Below are positions 34,200-45,699 of a stretch of 64,000 nucleotides of DNA, in pieces. Position numbers and translations under genes: made by a program. Position 1 is the first letter of the stretch. Each line of letters starts with the position of its first letter. Source of the DNA: Nageia nagi (taxonomy: Eukaryota > Pinophyta); NCBI GenBank assembly GCA_050084985.1, contig JBITNC010000001.1, positions 48,484,001 through 48,548,000 on the forward strand, written 5' to 3'. The notes below the pieces were generated by a model, which was given only the letters and a program-made list of their open reading frames with translations, was not told the origin of the DNA and did not search any database.

Positions 34200-34775
34200 T
34201 ACAGGCAATTAATTGGTAATCTTTTGTATTTGACTATATCTAGGCTAGATATTACCTTTGCAATGAATCTGATGCCATGATTCATGCAAAAATCATATGT
34301 TGAGCATCTCAATGTTGTTAAGTAAATCTTGAGGTATATTTTAGGGACTAAAGATCTTACTCTCAAGTATTCTAAGTTGCCCTCATTTGTTCTTATTTGA
34401 TTCTCAGATTCTAACTATAAAAGAGATAGAGATAACAAGAAATCAACCTCTATGTATGTGTTTAGCATTGGTTTAGATGCTCTCTTGGGTTTCCAAGAAG
34501 TAATCTACTGTTTCTCTTTCCACCATAGGTGGCTCATCTTTGATTTCTTCAAATAATCAATTAGCTATTTCTTTAGCTGAGAATCTTGTGTTCCATCAGA
34601 GAACAAAACATGTGAAAATCCATGCTCTTTTTATCAAGGAGAAGGTTCTTGATGGCATCATACACCTGGAGTATTGTCCATCCACCTTAAACTCATTAAT
34701 TTGTTCACCAAGCCCCTCTCGGAAGCTTAGTTCTGTAAGCTTAGGGATGCTATCGGGTTGGTGAAGTTACTCTCA
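34200..34775 (+). pseudogene. Element C RNase H and end of pol
   Basis: Sequences like NVVKxILRYILGTKDLTLKY and FSDSNYKRDRDNKKST are followed by the better preserved 34540-34764 stretch: NNQLAISLAENLVFHQRTKH, VKIHALFIKEKVLDGIIHLE, and a tail matching copia pol ends. There are frame changes and stops throughout. Confidence 0.83.
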
Positions 34776-34783
34776 AGGGGGAG
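34775..34783 (+). other. Internal polypurine tract of element C
   Basis: AAGGGGGAG, identical to the tract before the 3' LTR, sits 1.2 kb upstream of it, at the end of pol. Confidence 0.5.
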
Positions 34784-34956
34784 TAAAATTTAAATTCTTG
34801 TGTTGAATTCATGTTTGTGATGACAACTTCACCCCTAGGAGGATTTTATGTTGTATAGTGTTGATTTTGTTGTACACTTTTATGGTAAGTTTACTTTGCA
34901 TGAGAAACTTATTGTACAAAATTTTAAAAGCTAAAACATTGGTCAAACTAACATTA

Positions 34957-35525
34957 TTCAGTTATCCATATGTGAGGAACTCTTATGTGTCATTTGGCAT
35001 ATTCAGTTATCTATATGTGAGGAACTCGTATGTGCATACTCTATTTTGGTTAATTTAGCATTGTTTAGTTATCCATATGTGAGAAACTCTTATGTATCAT
35101 TTGGCACTATTCAGTTATCCATATGTGAGGAACTCTTATGTGTCATTTGACACTATTTAGTTATCCATATGTGAGGAACTCATATGTGCATGCTCTTTTT
35201 TATCAATCTAACACTGTTCAATTATCCATATGTGAAGAACTCTTATGTGTTGTTTGATATTGTTCAATTATCCATATGTGAGGAACTCGTATGTGTATGC
35301 TCTATTTTGGTTAATCTAGCACTATTCAGTTATCCATATGTGATAAACTCTTATGCGTCATTTAACACTGTTCAGTTATCTATATGTGAGGAACTCGTAT
35401 GTGCATGCTCTATTTTGTTTAAGCACTGTTCAGTTATCCATGTGTGAAGAACTCTTATGTGTCTTTTGGCACTGTTCAGTTATCCATATGTGAGGAACTC
35501 GTATGTGCATGCTTTAGTTTGTAAT
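34957..35525 (+). repeat. Alternating 46/57-62-bp minisatellite before the 3' LTR of C
   Basis: Eleven units each begin TTCAGTTATCCATATGTGAG, followed by GAACTC. Short units (46 bp) end CTTATGTGTCATTTGGCACT; long units (57-62 bp) end CGTATGTGCATGCTCTATTTT plus a few bases. The order is S L S S L S L S L S L, an essentially alternating higher-order repeat of about 107 bp. Each unit holds a CATATG palindrome. Confidence 0.9.
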
Positions 35526-35968
35526 GATAATCAACATGTCTTATATACAGTAAGTGATTGTATTTTTGGCATGGCATCTTTGTGATGACTTATAGTGCAC
35601 CATTGATCAGTTCATAATGGCATTTGTGTGATTCATCTATCCTTGATGAGATGAATATGTTACATCTAACTGATCTTGTTATTTGAGCTACTTATGACTT
35701 ATAGATTCCTTTGAAATTGCAAGTTACTTACCTAAGGTATGTAGGCTTTTGAAGACTCTTCATGACTTCCAGTTGGTGACTACTTCATGTACATTGAAAT
35801 CGGTTATAGTTAATTATTGTATTTGGCAAAGTAGTGAGTCTCAAACTAAATCTTTCTTACTTCACAAATATGTAAAAAGTTTTCATTTTCATTGTATCTG
35901 TTCGGAGGAGAACTCTTACTTTCTCTTCTTCTTCTTCTCTTTTACTTGCTCTATCCCAATGTTGCATT

Positions 35969-35977
35969 AAGGGGGAG
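35969..35977 (+). other. Polypurine tract of element C
   Basis: AAGGGGGAG directly precedes the 3' LTR and would prime second-strand synthesis. Confidence 0.85.
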
Positions 35978-36462
35978 TGTTGGAATGTATAATGCATTAT
36001 TGTAAATGATTGTATTAAATCTTCTATGTAAGTTCACTAATATTTAAGGGTATCATTTGATACCTTAAGTATTTAAGTGTATGATAATGTAGCTTATCCT
36101 ACACTCCATGTCATGAGCATGCCCCTTAGGTAAAAGGATGTGCATGTCATGCTTTTGTACATTGGATAAAAGGGTGATTTAAAGAGGAATTTTGGCCTAT
36201 AAATAGAAGGCTCCTTTGTGATCACACACCAATTGTGGAGTAAAGTTATACTATATGATAGAAGTGTAGGAGTTGAGATTAAGAGAATTGTAAGAAAGTT
36301 GTATTTGTGATTGAAGTAAAGATCTAGTTAGTGGATGTACTCCTAGAAGGAACCACTTACATCTTGTGTTGTGAGATTGCTTTGTGAGTTTGTTAGATGT
36401 AATTGTGAGCTTTCATGTGATCTTGGTTGATTAGAATTATTTTGTTAGTGTTATTTCTTTCA
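35978..36462 (+). repeat. 3' LTR of element C
   Basis: This starts TGTTGGAATG and ends TTTCA, followed by target copy TATTC (36463-36467). Confidence 0.93.
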
Positions 36463-37002
36463 TATTCATGATCGAAAAAACCCATGTGGTTGAGGAAAGA
36501 AAAGTAAAAGCTCGCACCAAGTCTTGGCTCTCATTCAGAGTCAAAAATTGCATGTTATGAGCACAACCTTCCCCATGACTTAGAAGGGAAGTTCATTGGA
36601 TACCCAAAGAAAAGCGAACTAGCATGGAAGTAAGAATGTTCTCCCTTTTACAAAAGAGATCCATCTTATTCTTTAGAATGTTTTCCTCTAATGAGGTTAT
36701 GGCTTTGCACTTTGAGTTATAAAACCTCCTCCAACAAACTCCATTATCACTTTGCTTTTCAAGCCATCAATCGAGGCCTTTCCTTTATTCCAATACCTAG
36801 CCATAACTGAAGTTACTTCTAAGTCTATGGATGGGAATTTCTTCAACAAGTCCCACAATCCTTCCTTCAGTAACAGCTCCTTCACAACATTGTCAACCTC
36901 CATGGATGTGGGTTTGATTCTACCTAAAGCCATTGTGAGAAAAGAAAAACAAAACAAAGCATCAAAAAGCAAAACACGTAAGCATAAAAGGGAAAACAAC
37001 AA
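36463..37002 (-). pseudogene. Unrecognised protein remnant, 5' part (split by element C)
   Basis: On the minus strand an ATG near 36933 opens MALGRIKPTSMEVDNVVKEL, continuing LLKEGLWDLLKKFPSIDLEV and TSVMARYWNKGKASIDGLKS for about 75 residues. The frame then shifts, and CKAITSLEENILKNKMDLFC and LNESQDLVRAFTFLSSTTW run up to the element C insertion. The joined remnant with 27030-27842 is about 1.35 kb. No family recognised; it has no RT or integrase motifs. It may be a gag or accessory ORF of another element, or a host gene copy. Confidence 0.55.
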
Positions 37003-37400
37003 GTGAAAACGAGAGTCAATGGGGAAATAAATCGAAGACTTGAAGGACTCACACCATAAAGGCCATGAGTATCCTTGTCACCTCCACATGAGCCATACAA
37101 CCATTAAGACTTAACTTCTATAAGCTGACACGACGCACCATCCTCTTTGTTGATAGAAAACATACTTGGAGTTTCACCACATCATGAGGGGAGTGGGAAA
37201 AGAGAGCCTTAACTTCAAATCATGCCAATTGAACCCCAAGGGGTATGTCATGTGAACACAAACAAGGAAAATATTCCAAATCCAAGGCCCGCTAAAAATG
37301 AAAGAGATTTTCAAGGATCCACAATCCTCGAAGGGGGAATTTTGACCACCTAATTCAAACAACTACAAGTCCCCTTGAGAGGAAAACTTGGGTGCCTTTT
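37003..37400. other. Short region between protein remnant and LINE
   Basis: This is the upstream side of the minus-strand remnant at 36463-37002. No motif or repeat could be recognised. Confidence 0.4.
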
Positions 37401-37599
37401 TAAGATTAGTGTAATACAATGTAATACAAAAAATCCTTAGTTTTTTTATATAGGTAAAAATAAAAATCTATTATTTACGGATGTAATACAAAGTTTTGGA
37501 AAACAAAACTATAAATTCGCTAGTTTGGGCAATACTACGCGAAGAGAAGACATTATACAGGTGAGCAAAGTGGATTGCTAAATGCTGGATGTGGAGAAT

Positions 37600-40134
37600 T
37601 CAGGTGGCACCTTCGAATTTCAATACTGGATGAGGAGAATTTAGGTGTGGCATTGAGAACTCAGGCGTAGTCTTTTTTGTTGGAGGTTTGCCAATCCTAG
37701 TTGCTCGCCTTTTGTGAGTTCTTCATGGGAAGTGAGGCTTTTGGTTTGGAACCAGGAAAACCGAGGAGGACCCCATGTTATGAGGATTTGCCATTTGTAA
37801 ATTGTTAGAGCAAAGTTGAGGGGTAGAGTTTCCCATATATGGATGATCTAATGTTCAAAGTTCTTCCAAATGTGGTATGGAGAGGAGTCTCTTCTTTGAA
37901 AAAGTATGCAATTTCGTTCTAGCCATATGTTCCAGATTAACATGGCAGGTGCACTAGCCAAAGAGGTAGTAGAGCATCAGAACGAGCCGGATCTCCATGA
38001 CTCGAATAGTTGGCATAGTCTTAGGAGTGGGCAGGATATAGAGAATAAAGAGAACAATTTACTCCATAGTGTGAACAAGAATGGGCAATGTAGTAGCAGA
38101 TGGGCACCAATCTCCTCTGCGACACCACATGGAGAAGAGGTGATGTTGATCTACCAGCCATGCTTGCAAAGCTTTTCCCTTGATAGGAACTTATTGTGCA
38201 TAGACAACCATAGGAAGAAATTTGCTTTTGGCCAAGCTAGGGATTTCTAGAGTTGCTTCCAAGTCTGGGAGAGATGGGGTCCTGCAAATCTGTGTGTATG
38301 GCCTTATATAGAGAGGCAACAAGAACCTTTTAGTACTTGTAAGAAGCCATTTGATTTTATCATCTCCAGCTTCAGGGGAGGGTTGGCATATGTGGAGGAT
38401 TCCATCGAGGATGAGGGCTTCCTAATAGTGATGAGGGGCAACCTGTGTAAGATCTTTCCAAGATTTACCCAACGAGCCATTGGATTCCTACCATTGCCAG
38501 TAGTTTTTAACCCAAAGATTAGTTAGGACATGACGAATAACTTGTAGATGGTCGATGCTGAAGAGGAGGGTTGGGAGGATCCATAGGTCCTCCCAGAAGT
38601 TTCGCTTGTCGACCATTGAATATTTCCCAACTAAGGAAGGGTAGCATGAATTTTCTGGATTTACGGATACCATTCCAAGTTATGGAGCCTATGGGCCAAT
38701 CAGCTACAGTAAAGATGCGATGAGGTTCCAACGAATCTAGGTAATTGGATATTAAAATTTTGCTCCACTGGAAGGAATGCTCCGAATAGATGCGCCAAGC
38801 CAATTTGCAAATCAGTGCAATATTCATGTGTTGTAGGCTTTTGATTCCAAGTCCTTCGGATTGTCTATTGGAGCACACTTTCCCCCAATCCACTAGATGG
38901 ATCTTTTTTTTGTCCTGAGTCCCTTGCCAAAGGAAGTCTCTCATTAATCTTTCTAGTCTTACGATTATCTTGTTTGGGATCTAGAAAACTCCCATCCAGT
39001 AGATAGGGATGGCACTTAGTATTACCTTGATTTTGATCAAGCAGCCAACATAGGATAACCATTTTGCTTTCCATGCTTCAAGCTTCATTTTAACTTTTCC
39101 AATGATGTGTTCCCAGAAATCGCCAAGATTGCCTCCTTGAGCTAGAGGCATACCTAAGTAATTGCTAGGGAGAGAACTAAGGTTCATTCCTATCATTTTG
39201 GAGAAAAGCTTCAGTTGACGTTGGTTGATGTTGATGCCAAAAAGACTCGATTTGGAAAGGTTAATGGCTTGTCCTAAAGCAATTTCATAGAGATGCAATA
39301 GGCTTTTCAATTTGAGGATTTAGGGGATGGAGGGGAGGGCCATCAAAGTGTGTCATCAATGAATTGGGAGTGAGTTTGGATTTGCATACATCATTGATGA
39401 GAAGGCCTTGTATGGAACCCTTGGAACGAAGGTGGGAAAACCTCGGCTAAGGGCATCAACTATGATGAGAAACAGGTAGGGAGATAAGGGGTCACCTTAT
39501 CTAAGCCCACGAGAGCTATTTGAAAAAACCTTTAGAGCATCCATTAATCAAAACTGAAAAAGAAGGGGTGTATAGAGTGAGGTTATCCATTTTACCCAAC
39601 ATGGATCGAATCCCAATATGCTTAAAAGTTGCCTATAGCTTTGATCGACGAAAGCTTTCTTCATGTCCAATTTGAGCAAGAGGCCTTTGCGTTGGTGATG
39701 TTGAAGAGAGGGATGAGTTCTTGAAATTGTTGTAACCCCATCTAGGATTTAGCACCCTTTAACAAAAGCCTTTTTGCTCTTCAATGATTATATCTGAAAG
39801 CACTTGTTTGATCTGTTCATGTCACCTTGGATATGATTTTATAGATGGCATCACAAAGAGAGATTGGTCTAAATGAGTCGATAGTTTTTGCATTTTCTAT
39901 TTTAGGAAGGACCAAGAAAGTATGGTTGCTTGGTGTAGCATCTCTTTGGGGTCAAAGGACTCTCTAACCATTCCTATAATCTCGTCTTTAAGAAGATACC
40001 AAAAGTGTTGAAAGAAGCCAAGGAGGAAGCCATCTCAGCTAGGGGCTCAAAAGGGTTTCATATGGAAGAGTGTAGCTTCAATTCCTCTTCTGAGATAGGG
40101 GTCAACAAAGAGTGATTGTGCTTGGAGTGACTAG
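37600..40134 (-). pseudogene. LINE ORF2 reverse transcriptase and zf-RVT-like tail
   Basis: After D, RT continues: KLDMKKAF, then ILGFDPCWVKWITSLYTPLL, GLRxGDPLSPYLFLIIVDAL (about 39500-39440) and the catalytic FIDDT with Asp-Asp at 39357-39352. Thumb sequence IALGQAINLSKSSLFGIN and LPSNYLGMPLAQGGNLGDFW (39310-38981) and the frame FLWQGTQDKKKIHLVDWGKV (38944-38519) are well preserved. The tail has AWPKANFFLWLSMHNKFLSR and C-x-H-x-C remnants of zf-RVT. Stops and frame shifts are scattered. RT primes on nicked target DNA in L1 elements. Confidence 0.88.
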
Positions 40135-41976
40135 TGTTATTTGTGAGGTTCAATTGTGTTGTCATTGTTGTCAACATACTCACTTGGACTTGGTACACTC
40201 CACCTTAGATCAGTGTTTGCTTGGTGCCTCCTATTAGATTGTGTTAGAAAGTTCAAAAAAGAGTTTGGAGCATTGATTGATATTAAGAAATGAAGTGGTG
40301 GTGTTAGTTCAGAGTTTGGACCACTCAGTTGCTTTGTTGGAGCTTAGTTGGAATTTTTGCATATAGTTTGACAGTTGTAAAATCTGCATCAGATTGCATT
40401 TTGTAGAAGGTATATATATAAATCATGAGTATTTATAACTTGAAATAATTTTTTAGTTGTAGTCTGATGTACGAAGAACCAAAATGTTTTTACTTCAGAC
40501 TAAACGAATTCTTAAGGAAGAAATGGTGGAAGTTGCAAAAAGCTAATTTTTCACTTTTTCCAGTTTTTGATAGTTGTCCAAAATCAGGTCCGTCGAATCT
40601 CACACCTTTAGGGATGTAAAAGAAACAATTTTGTCCTATTGATATTTTTCCAAAAATGTTTCTAAGTATGAGAAGCTTGAATGTGCACAAACTTTGGATG
40701 TCTAGTGTTTGACAAAATGTTGTAAAAACAATCGAAGGCCACTTTGTTGGAGGTATAAAATCAGTTCAAGAAGAGATAGATGATAAATTTAACATATGAT
40801 AGTTGGTATAACTATGAATATTTTTCCTTCAAGATGCAGTCTTCTTCATGGAACGGTAAAAAGTTACAGCAGCCACAAAATGCTAATTTAGCCTATTTTT
40901 TTATTTTTTCCATTTTGGATTGGAAGTGTTTGACAATATGCATGAGCTGGAAAGTGTTAAGGTATAAGTTGGTTTTTAATACATTTCAAGGATTGGTGGT
41001 AAGTGTTTGAGAAAGTCCCAAAAGTGAAAAATCAAATAGAAAGGATGCATGGCAAGTGTTTGACAAAAGGTTGTTTTGTCTTATTTGTAATGTGGCACTT
41101 CATGAATGGGCAAACCAAGTTGTACCTCCCATTTCAAACAAAAAAAAAAATTCATGTAGAATGCTTATAGTTAAAATAAAAAGTGGTTGGAAAATTTATT
41201 ATGCAATATTAGAGTGAAAAAGATGTATTGAGTGTTCTTGGTGGGTATGTGAAGGTTTTTTTTTATAGTTTTACATAAGAAGGCATTTGTGGCAAGAAGA
41301 AAAGGAGTCTGGATTATCTTTTGTAATAGCATACATATGGATGTTAGCAAAGAATGCAGTGACAGTTTGTATTATTGAGTATTGTAAGAGAAAATTTGTA
41401 ATGTTTTTATTCTACGGGAATTTGAGTGTAGAGGCATTACTGAGCATATCTCTTAAGATTCGGTGGTTGAGCTTAAAGGAGTTTGGAAGAGGAGCTTAAT
41501 GGGTATTTGAATGTGGAGTTAATTGGTATTTTTTTAAGTTGGTTTTTTGGTATATTGATGTGCAGAGTTGGAGTTGCAAGTTAGAACTAGCAGATTGAAT
41601 TGAGCTAGACTATCAGAGTCTTGTGGAATCATCCCAAAAATATTTTTGTTATCTTTGTTGAGTCGAGTTGGTGCTTAGTTCAGGGGATTGGTGTCTCCAT
41701 CTAGTTGGTGCTGGTAAATTTGGGGATAGTGTTCCTTAAGTAGGTGCTGCAGAGTCAGGTCATTGGTGTGTAAAATGAGATTGATTTCTGATAGATTTGG
41801 ATGGGAGTTCCAAGCATATCATTTTAGGAGAGTGGTTTTTTCGCATTGGTTTCCACTATAAATTTGTGTTATGGTTTGCTATTTGTATGGATGAGTTTTA
41901 ATTGCTTGCATTAAATAAGTAAAATTTTAAAATACACTGAATTCACCCCCCTCTCAGTGTCACCCATAGTTCAACA
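40135..41976 (+). repeat. 5' LTR of element D
   Basis: This starts TGTTATTTGTGAGG and ends GTTCAACA. It aligns with 47509-49420 but lacks a stretch of several tens of bases near 40582 that is present at about 47958-48010 in the 3' LTR. Confidence 0.93.
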
Positions 41977-41978
41977 AT

Positions 41979-41990
41979 TGGTATCAGAGC
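41979..41990 (+). other. Primer-binding site of element D
   Basis: TGGTATCAGAGC, two bases after the LTR, is the exact initiator-Met tRNA site typical of plant copia elements. Confidence 0.92.
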
Positions 41991-42039
41991 AGGTTCCTAT
42001 ATCGACTAAATCAGTAGGAGAGATCTTGGAAGTGACACT

Positions 42040-44160
42040 ATGGCAAGCAATAATAATAGCGAAGGATTCGCATCAAACAGAGCACCGTTGTTCAATGGAA
42101 CAAATTATCAGTATTAGAAAGTGAGGATGCAAATTTATTTGAAGTCTCTTGGATATGATGTATGGGAGCAGTGGCGAATGGTTACACCCCATCTACAATG
42201 GCATTAACAACTTCAAAGGAAAAGAAGGAATTTGAAAATGACTCCAAAGCACAAAATGCTTTAATGTGCGGATTAGTGGACAGCGAAATGACTAAGATTA
42301 TCACATGCACATCAGCCAAGAAATTTAGGATAAATTGAAGAGCATCCACGAAGGTGATGTGAAAATAAAAGAGGCCAAGCTTCAAACTCATAGAGCAAAG
42401 TTTGAAGGACTCAAGATCAATGGAGACGAATCAATTGAGGAGTACATGCATAGGGTGAGTGAGATAGTAAATGCCATACGGGGTCTTGGAGAGAAGATAG
42501 AAGACTCTATCATTGTGAAAAAGGTATTACGTTCTCTTCCTGACAAGTATAATTCTAAAATTTCTGCTATTGAAAAAGCCAAGGATATGAATACTTTTTC
42601 AATGGATGAACTTCATGGGTCATTAACAGCTTATGAGATGAGAATAGCAAAAGGAAAGCCGTTAGATAAAGAAGCAACATTCAAAGCCAGACAAAAATCA
42701 AAGACAGTGTGAATCAAGCAGTGATGAAGATTCAGATGCATTAGCAGTAAATTTTATCAGAAAGTTGAAGAAAGGTAGCAGAGGGAAGTACAAAGGTAAA
42801 TTACCTTTAAAATGCTTCAATTGTGGAGGCATTGGACATTTTGCAATAAAATGCCCATATGGTGATAAAAATAAGGAGGAAAAGGACTCCCATAGAGAAA
42901 AGTGTGATTGGAAGAAGAAATCATAGTATAAAGGAAATAATTATAGAAGAAAAAGTTTCATCTCAAAACATTCAAGTTCATCAGATGATAGTTCTGAAAT
43001 TGAATTATAATTAAAAGCAGAAGAAGCACTCTTTATGGCAATAGAAGAAAATGAGCAAAAACCCGACCTTGAAGTAAGTGAAGAAGAAAATCAAGAAGAA
43101 GGTGAAAGTGTAGTTGATCTAGAAGCAGAGCTAGTAGCAGCTTTAAAAGAAGTACATTCAGAAAGAAAAAGCCATAAGAAAACATCGAAGAAGCTCATGC
43201 AAGCAGAGAAAATGGTGGTAGATCTAAAAGTTCGAGTAGAGGAGTGCTATAAAATCACTGAAGATCTTTAAGCTCAACTCTGTGTCAAAGTTGAGTATTG
43301 TAGTGAGTTGGAAGCCGTGCTAGCAACGCTAAATTATGAATTAGAAGAGAAAAATGAAAAATCAAAACATATCAAACTTGAAAGAGGAACGACAAAGTTG
43401 AATGAGTTGATAGATAATCAGAGGATTCCAAACATCAAGTTCGGTCTTGGATTCACAGAAGGTGAGACATCGAAAGCCCCAAAATTAGATCAGAACAAAG
43501 TTCCACACATTAAGTTTGGGCTTGGATTCAAAAAAGCAGAAACACCACAAGTACCAAAGGCAGAAGTAAAGGAAGCTACACCAAACACTTCAAGAGCTGA
43601 GGAAAGAAAACCAATGGATGGAGGTAGAGCTCAATACATAAAACAAATTGATGTGCCAAGAAATGAAAGGTACAATCATGATGAAGATTTCACTTATGTG
43701 CCACATCAAAGGAGAAGGAGGTTTCCCACACCTCAAACATCATGGCAAAACCCACAGCCCAGGTTCAATTATTTCTTTTATGGTTACTGTTTTAAATGCA
43801 ATGGTTTTGGTCACAAAATAGCTGAATGCAAATATAATATAGGACCAAGAAATTTTGCTAGTAGGAATGCATTTGCACCATTGATGGAATATTAAATTGA
43901 ATGCTACAATTGTCATAACTATGGACATATAGCCAGAAATTGTAGAAGTGGCTATGGTGCTAATCATTTTCAGGGACAAACATTTCAGCAGCCTGAAACA
44001 CGACAGAATAGAGAAGTACCGAAAAAAGAAGAACCTGAAGTTCAGAAGATAAATGACAAAGAGAAGCCCAAAATAGTACCAAAACATATATGGAAAGAAA
44101 GAGAAGCTCTCAAAGAAGAGGAAACAACATCTTTGATTGTGTAGACAGCATTGAAAGCTA
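42040..44160 (+). pseudogene. Element D gag, long form with three zinc knuckles
   Basis: Start ATG at 42040 (MASNNNSEGFASNRAPLFNG), followed by YLKSLGYDVWE and then, after a one-base shift, KFEGLKINGDESIEEYMHRV and VLRSLPDKYNSKISAIEKAK (42335-42712), the UBN2-type copia gag core. Three CX2CX4HX4C knuckles follow: CFNCGGIGHFAIKC (about 42818), CFKCNGFGHKIAEC (43792) and CYNCHNYGHIARNC (43910). Between the first two lies an acidic, Glu/Lys-rich likely coiled coil (43035-43400), then two copies of IKFGLGF (43435 and 43513). At least two one-base shifts and several stops break it. Confidence 0.88.
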
Positions 44161-44480
44161 AAAAAAATCGACACCATGGATCTTAGATAGTGGGTGCTCA
44201 AGTCACATGATAGGTGACAAACATAAATTCACTAAAATTCAGGACTATGATGGAGGATCTGTAAAGTTTGGTAATAATGATAGAGCTCATATTTTTGACA
44301 AAGACATAATGAGTATCAGTGACAATAAGATACGATCTGAGGATGTGTTGTATGTGGAAGGGCTGAAACATAACTTACTCAATGTAAGTCAGATCTGTGA
44401 TAGAGGGCATGAAGTAATTTTCAAGAAACAGGGATGCGAGGTTCGAAAAGCAAAGAATGGCAGAATAGTTGCAATTGGAT
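44161..44480 (+). pseudogene. Element D protease
   Basis: WILDSGCSSHMIGDKHKF contains an intact Asp-Ser-Gly at 44186-44194. The frame stays open into integrase (to 44959): ILDKDIMSI-like strands, then VLYVEGLKHNLLNVSQICD, the typical end of copia protease. Confidence 0.88.
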
Positions 44481-45521
44481 CAAGAACATCTGGAAATCTA
44501 TACACACTTGAGAATGATACGGATAGAATATGTATGATAGGACAGGTTGAAGAGAATTGGCTATGGCACCGAAGACTTGGTCACATCAGCTTTGATAATC
44601 TTGTAAAGATTAGTTCAAAGGATGTAGTAAGAGACATTCCTAAAATTAGCAAATCGCAAAATAGCATCTGCAATTCATGTCAGAAAGGGAAGCAAGCACG
44701 TGCACATTTCAAAATGAAGGAGCATCATACAAGTAAGCCATTAGAACTTATCCATACAGATTTATGCGGACCCATGAGGACACAAAGCACAAATGGAGAT
44801 AAGTATTTTATGTTGTTTATAGATGAATACTCACGGATGACATGGGTTTATTTCTTAAAGAAGAAATCTGAAGCTTTTGACATGTTTAAAGCATTCACCA
44901 AGATGATTGAGACTCAGACGGTAAAAGAATCAAGGTTCCATATCAGACCGAGGAGGTGAATTTATTGATGAAAACTTCACTGATTTTTGTGATGAGCATG
45001 GCATTAGGAGACAATTTTCAGCATGCACGAACCCTCAACAAAATGGAGTTGTTGAGAGGAAGAACAGAACCGTGCAAGAGATGGCACTGAACCATGTTGA
45101 CCGAAAGTAGAGTAGCAGACAGGTATTGGAAGGAAGCAGTGCACACAGCTATATACATTCAGAACATGTGTATGCTACGAAGACATGAGAACTAGACACC
45201 ATATGAGCTATGGTTTGGAAAAAGGGCTACTGCAAAACATTTCAGAATGTTTGGTAGCAAATGCTACATAAAGAATACGAGGAAGGACTTGGCAAATTTG
45301 AAGATAGGGTTGATGAAGGAGTTTTTCTTGGTTACTCTATTCATAGCAAAGCTTACAAGTGCTACAACAAGAGGTTGAGAAAGATTGTTGAGAGTGCAGA
45401 TGTTAAATTTGATGAGAATATGACCACACCAAAGGATGATGATGATGAGAACTACCCAATCTATGAAGACAATTCAGGGACAAGTCAAAGTAATCCAGTA
45501 GTTCTCAGTACAAAGCAATAA
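44481..45521 (+). pseudogene. Element D integrase
   Basis: The HHCC region is complete: WLWHRRLGHISFDNLVK and CNSCQKGKQARAHF. The core has HTDLCGPM with Asp near 44758, then after a frame change SDRGGEFIDENFTDFC (Asp 44946-44948) and QQNGVVERKNRTVQEM (Glu 45054-45056). The C-terminal open frame 45261-45521 reads DRVDEGVFLGYSIHSKAYKC and RLRKIVESADVKFDE, as in copia integrases. All three catalytic acidic residues are present; frame changes near 44940 and 45100 prevent translation. Confidence 0.9.
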
Positions 45522-45699
45522 TTCGAGCAGCAGTGGTGGAAATGGTTCCACGATTACCTGACTGACACCTAGAAATAAGAGCACAGATGTAGCAACACTC
45601 ATAATGATGGCTCTATGAGTGATTCAAAGATAGAAGAATGCAAACACACACGAGCTATAATTGGAAGAAAGATCATCTAAAGGAGCAAGTTATTGGTGA

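Larger units (their letters stand above)
27843..36462 (+). mobile_element. Element C: full-length Ty1/copia retrotransposon, same family as A and B
   Basis: LTRs of 494 and 485 bp (27843-28336, 35978-36462) are flanked by a perfect target duplication TATTC (27838-27842, 36463-36467). The inside has primer-binding site, leader, gag, protease, integrase, RT, RNase H, a minisatellite and polypurine tract, in copia order. By eye its two LTRs are more alike than those of A, so it appears younger. No frame is intact. Confidence 0.94.

Noticed and set aside
34957-35525. Regular repeats with variable pieces between conserved 27-bp stretches, looking like a CRISPR array
   Set aside because: The pieces between conserved stretches are themselves repeats of two types, there are no unique spacers or cas genes, and the block lies inside a plant retrotransposon.
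37906-38250. Plus-strand 114-codon frame
   Set aside because: It overlaps the minus-strand LINE ORF2 tail with zf-RVT-like sequence, which has family support.
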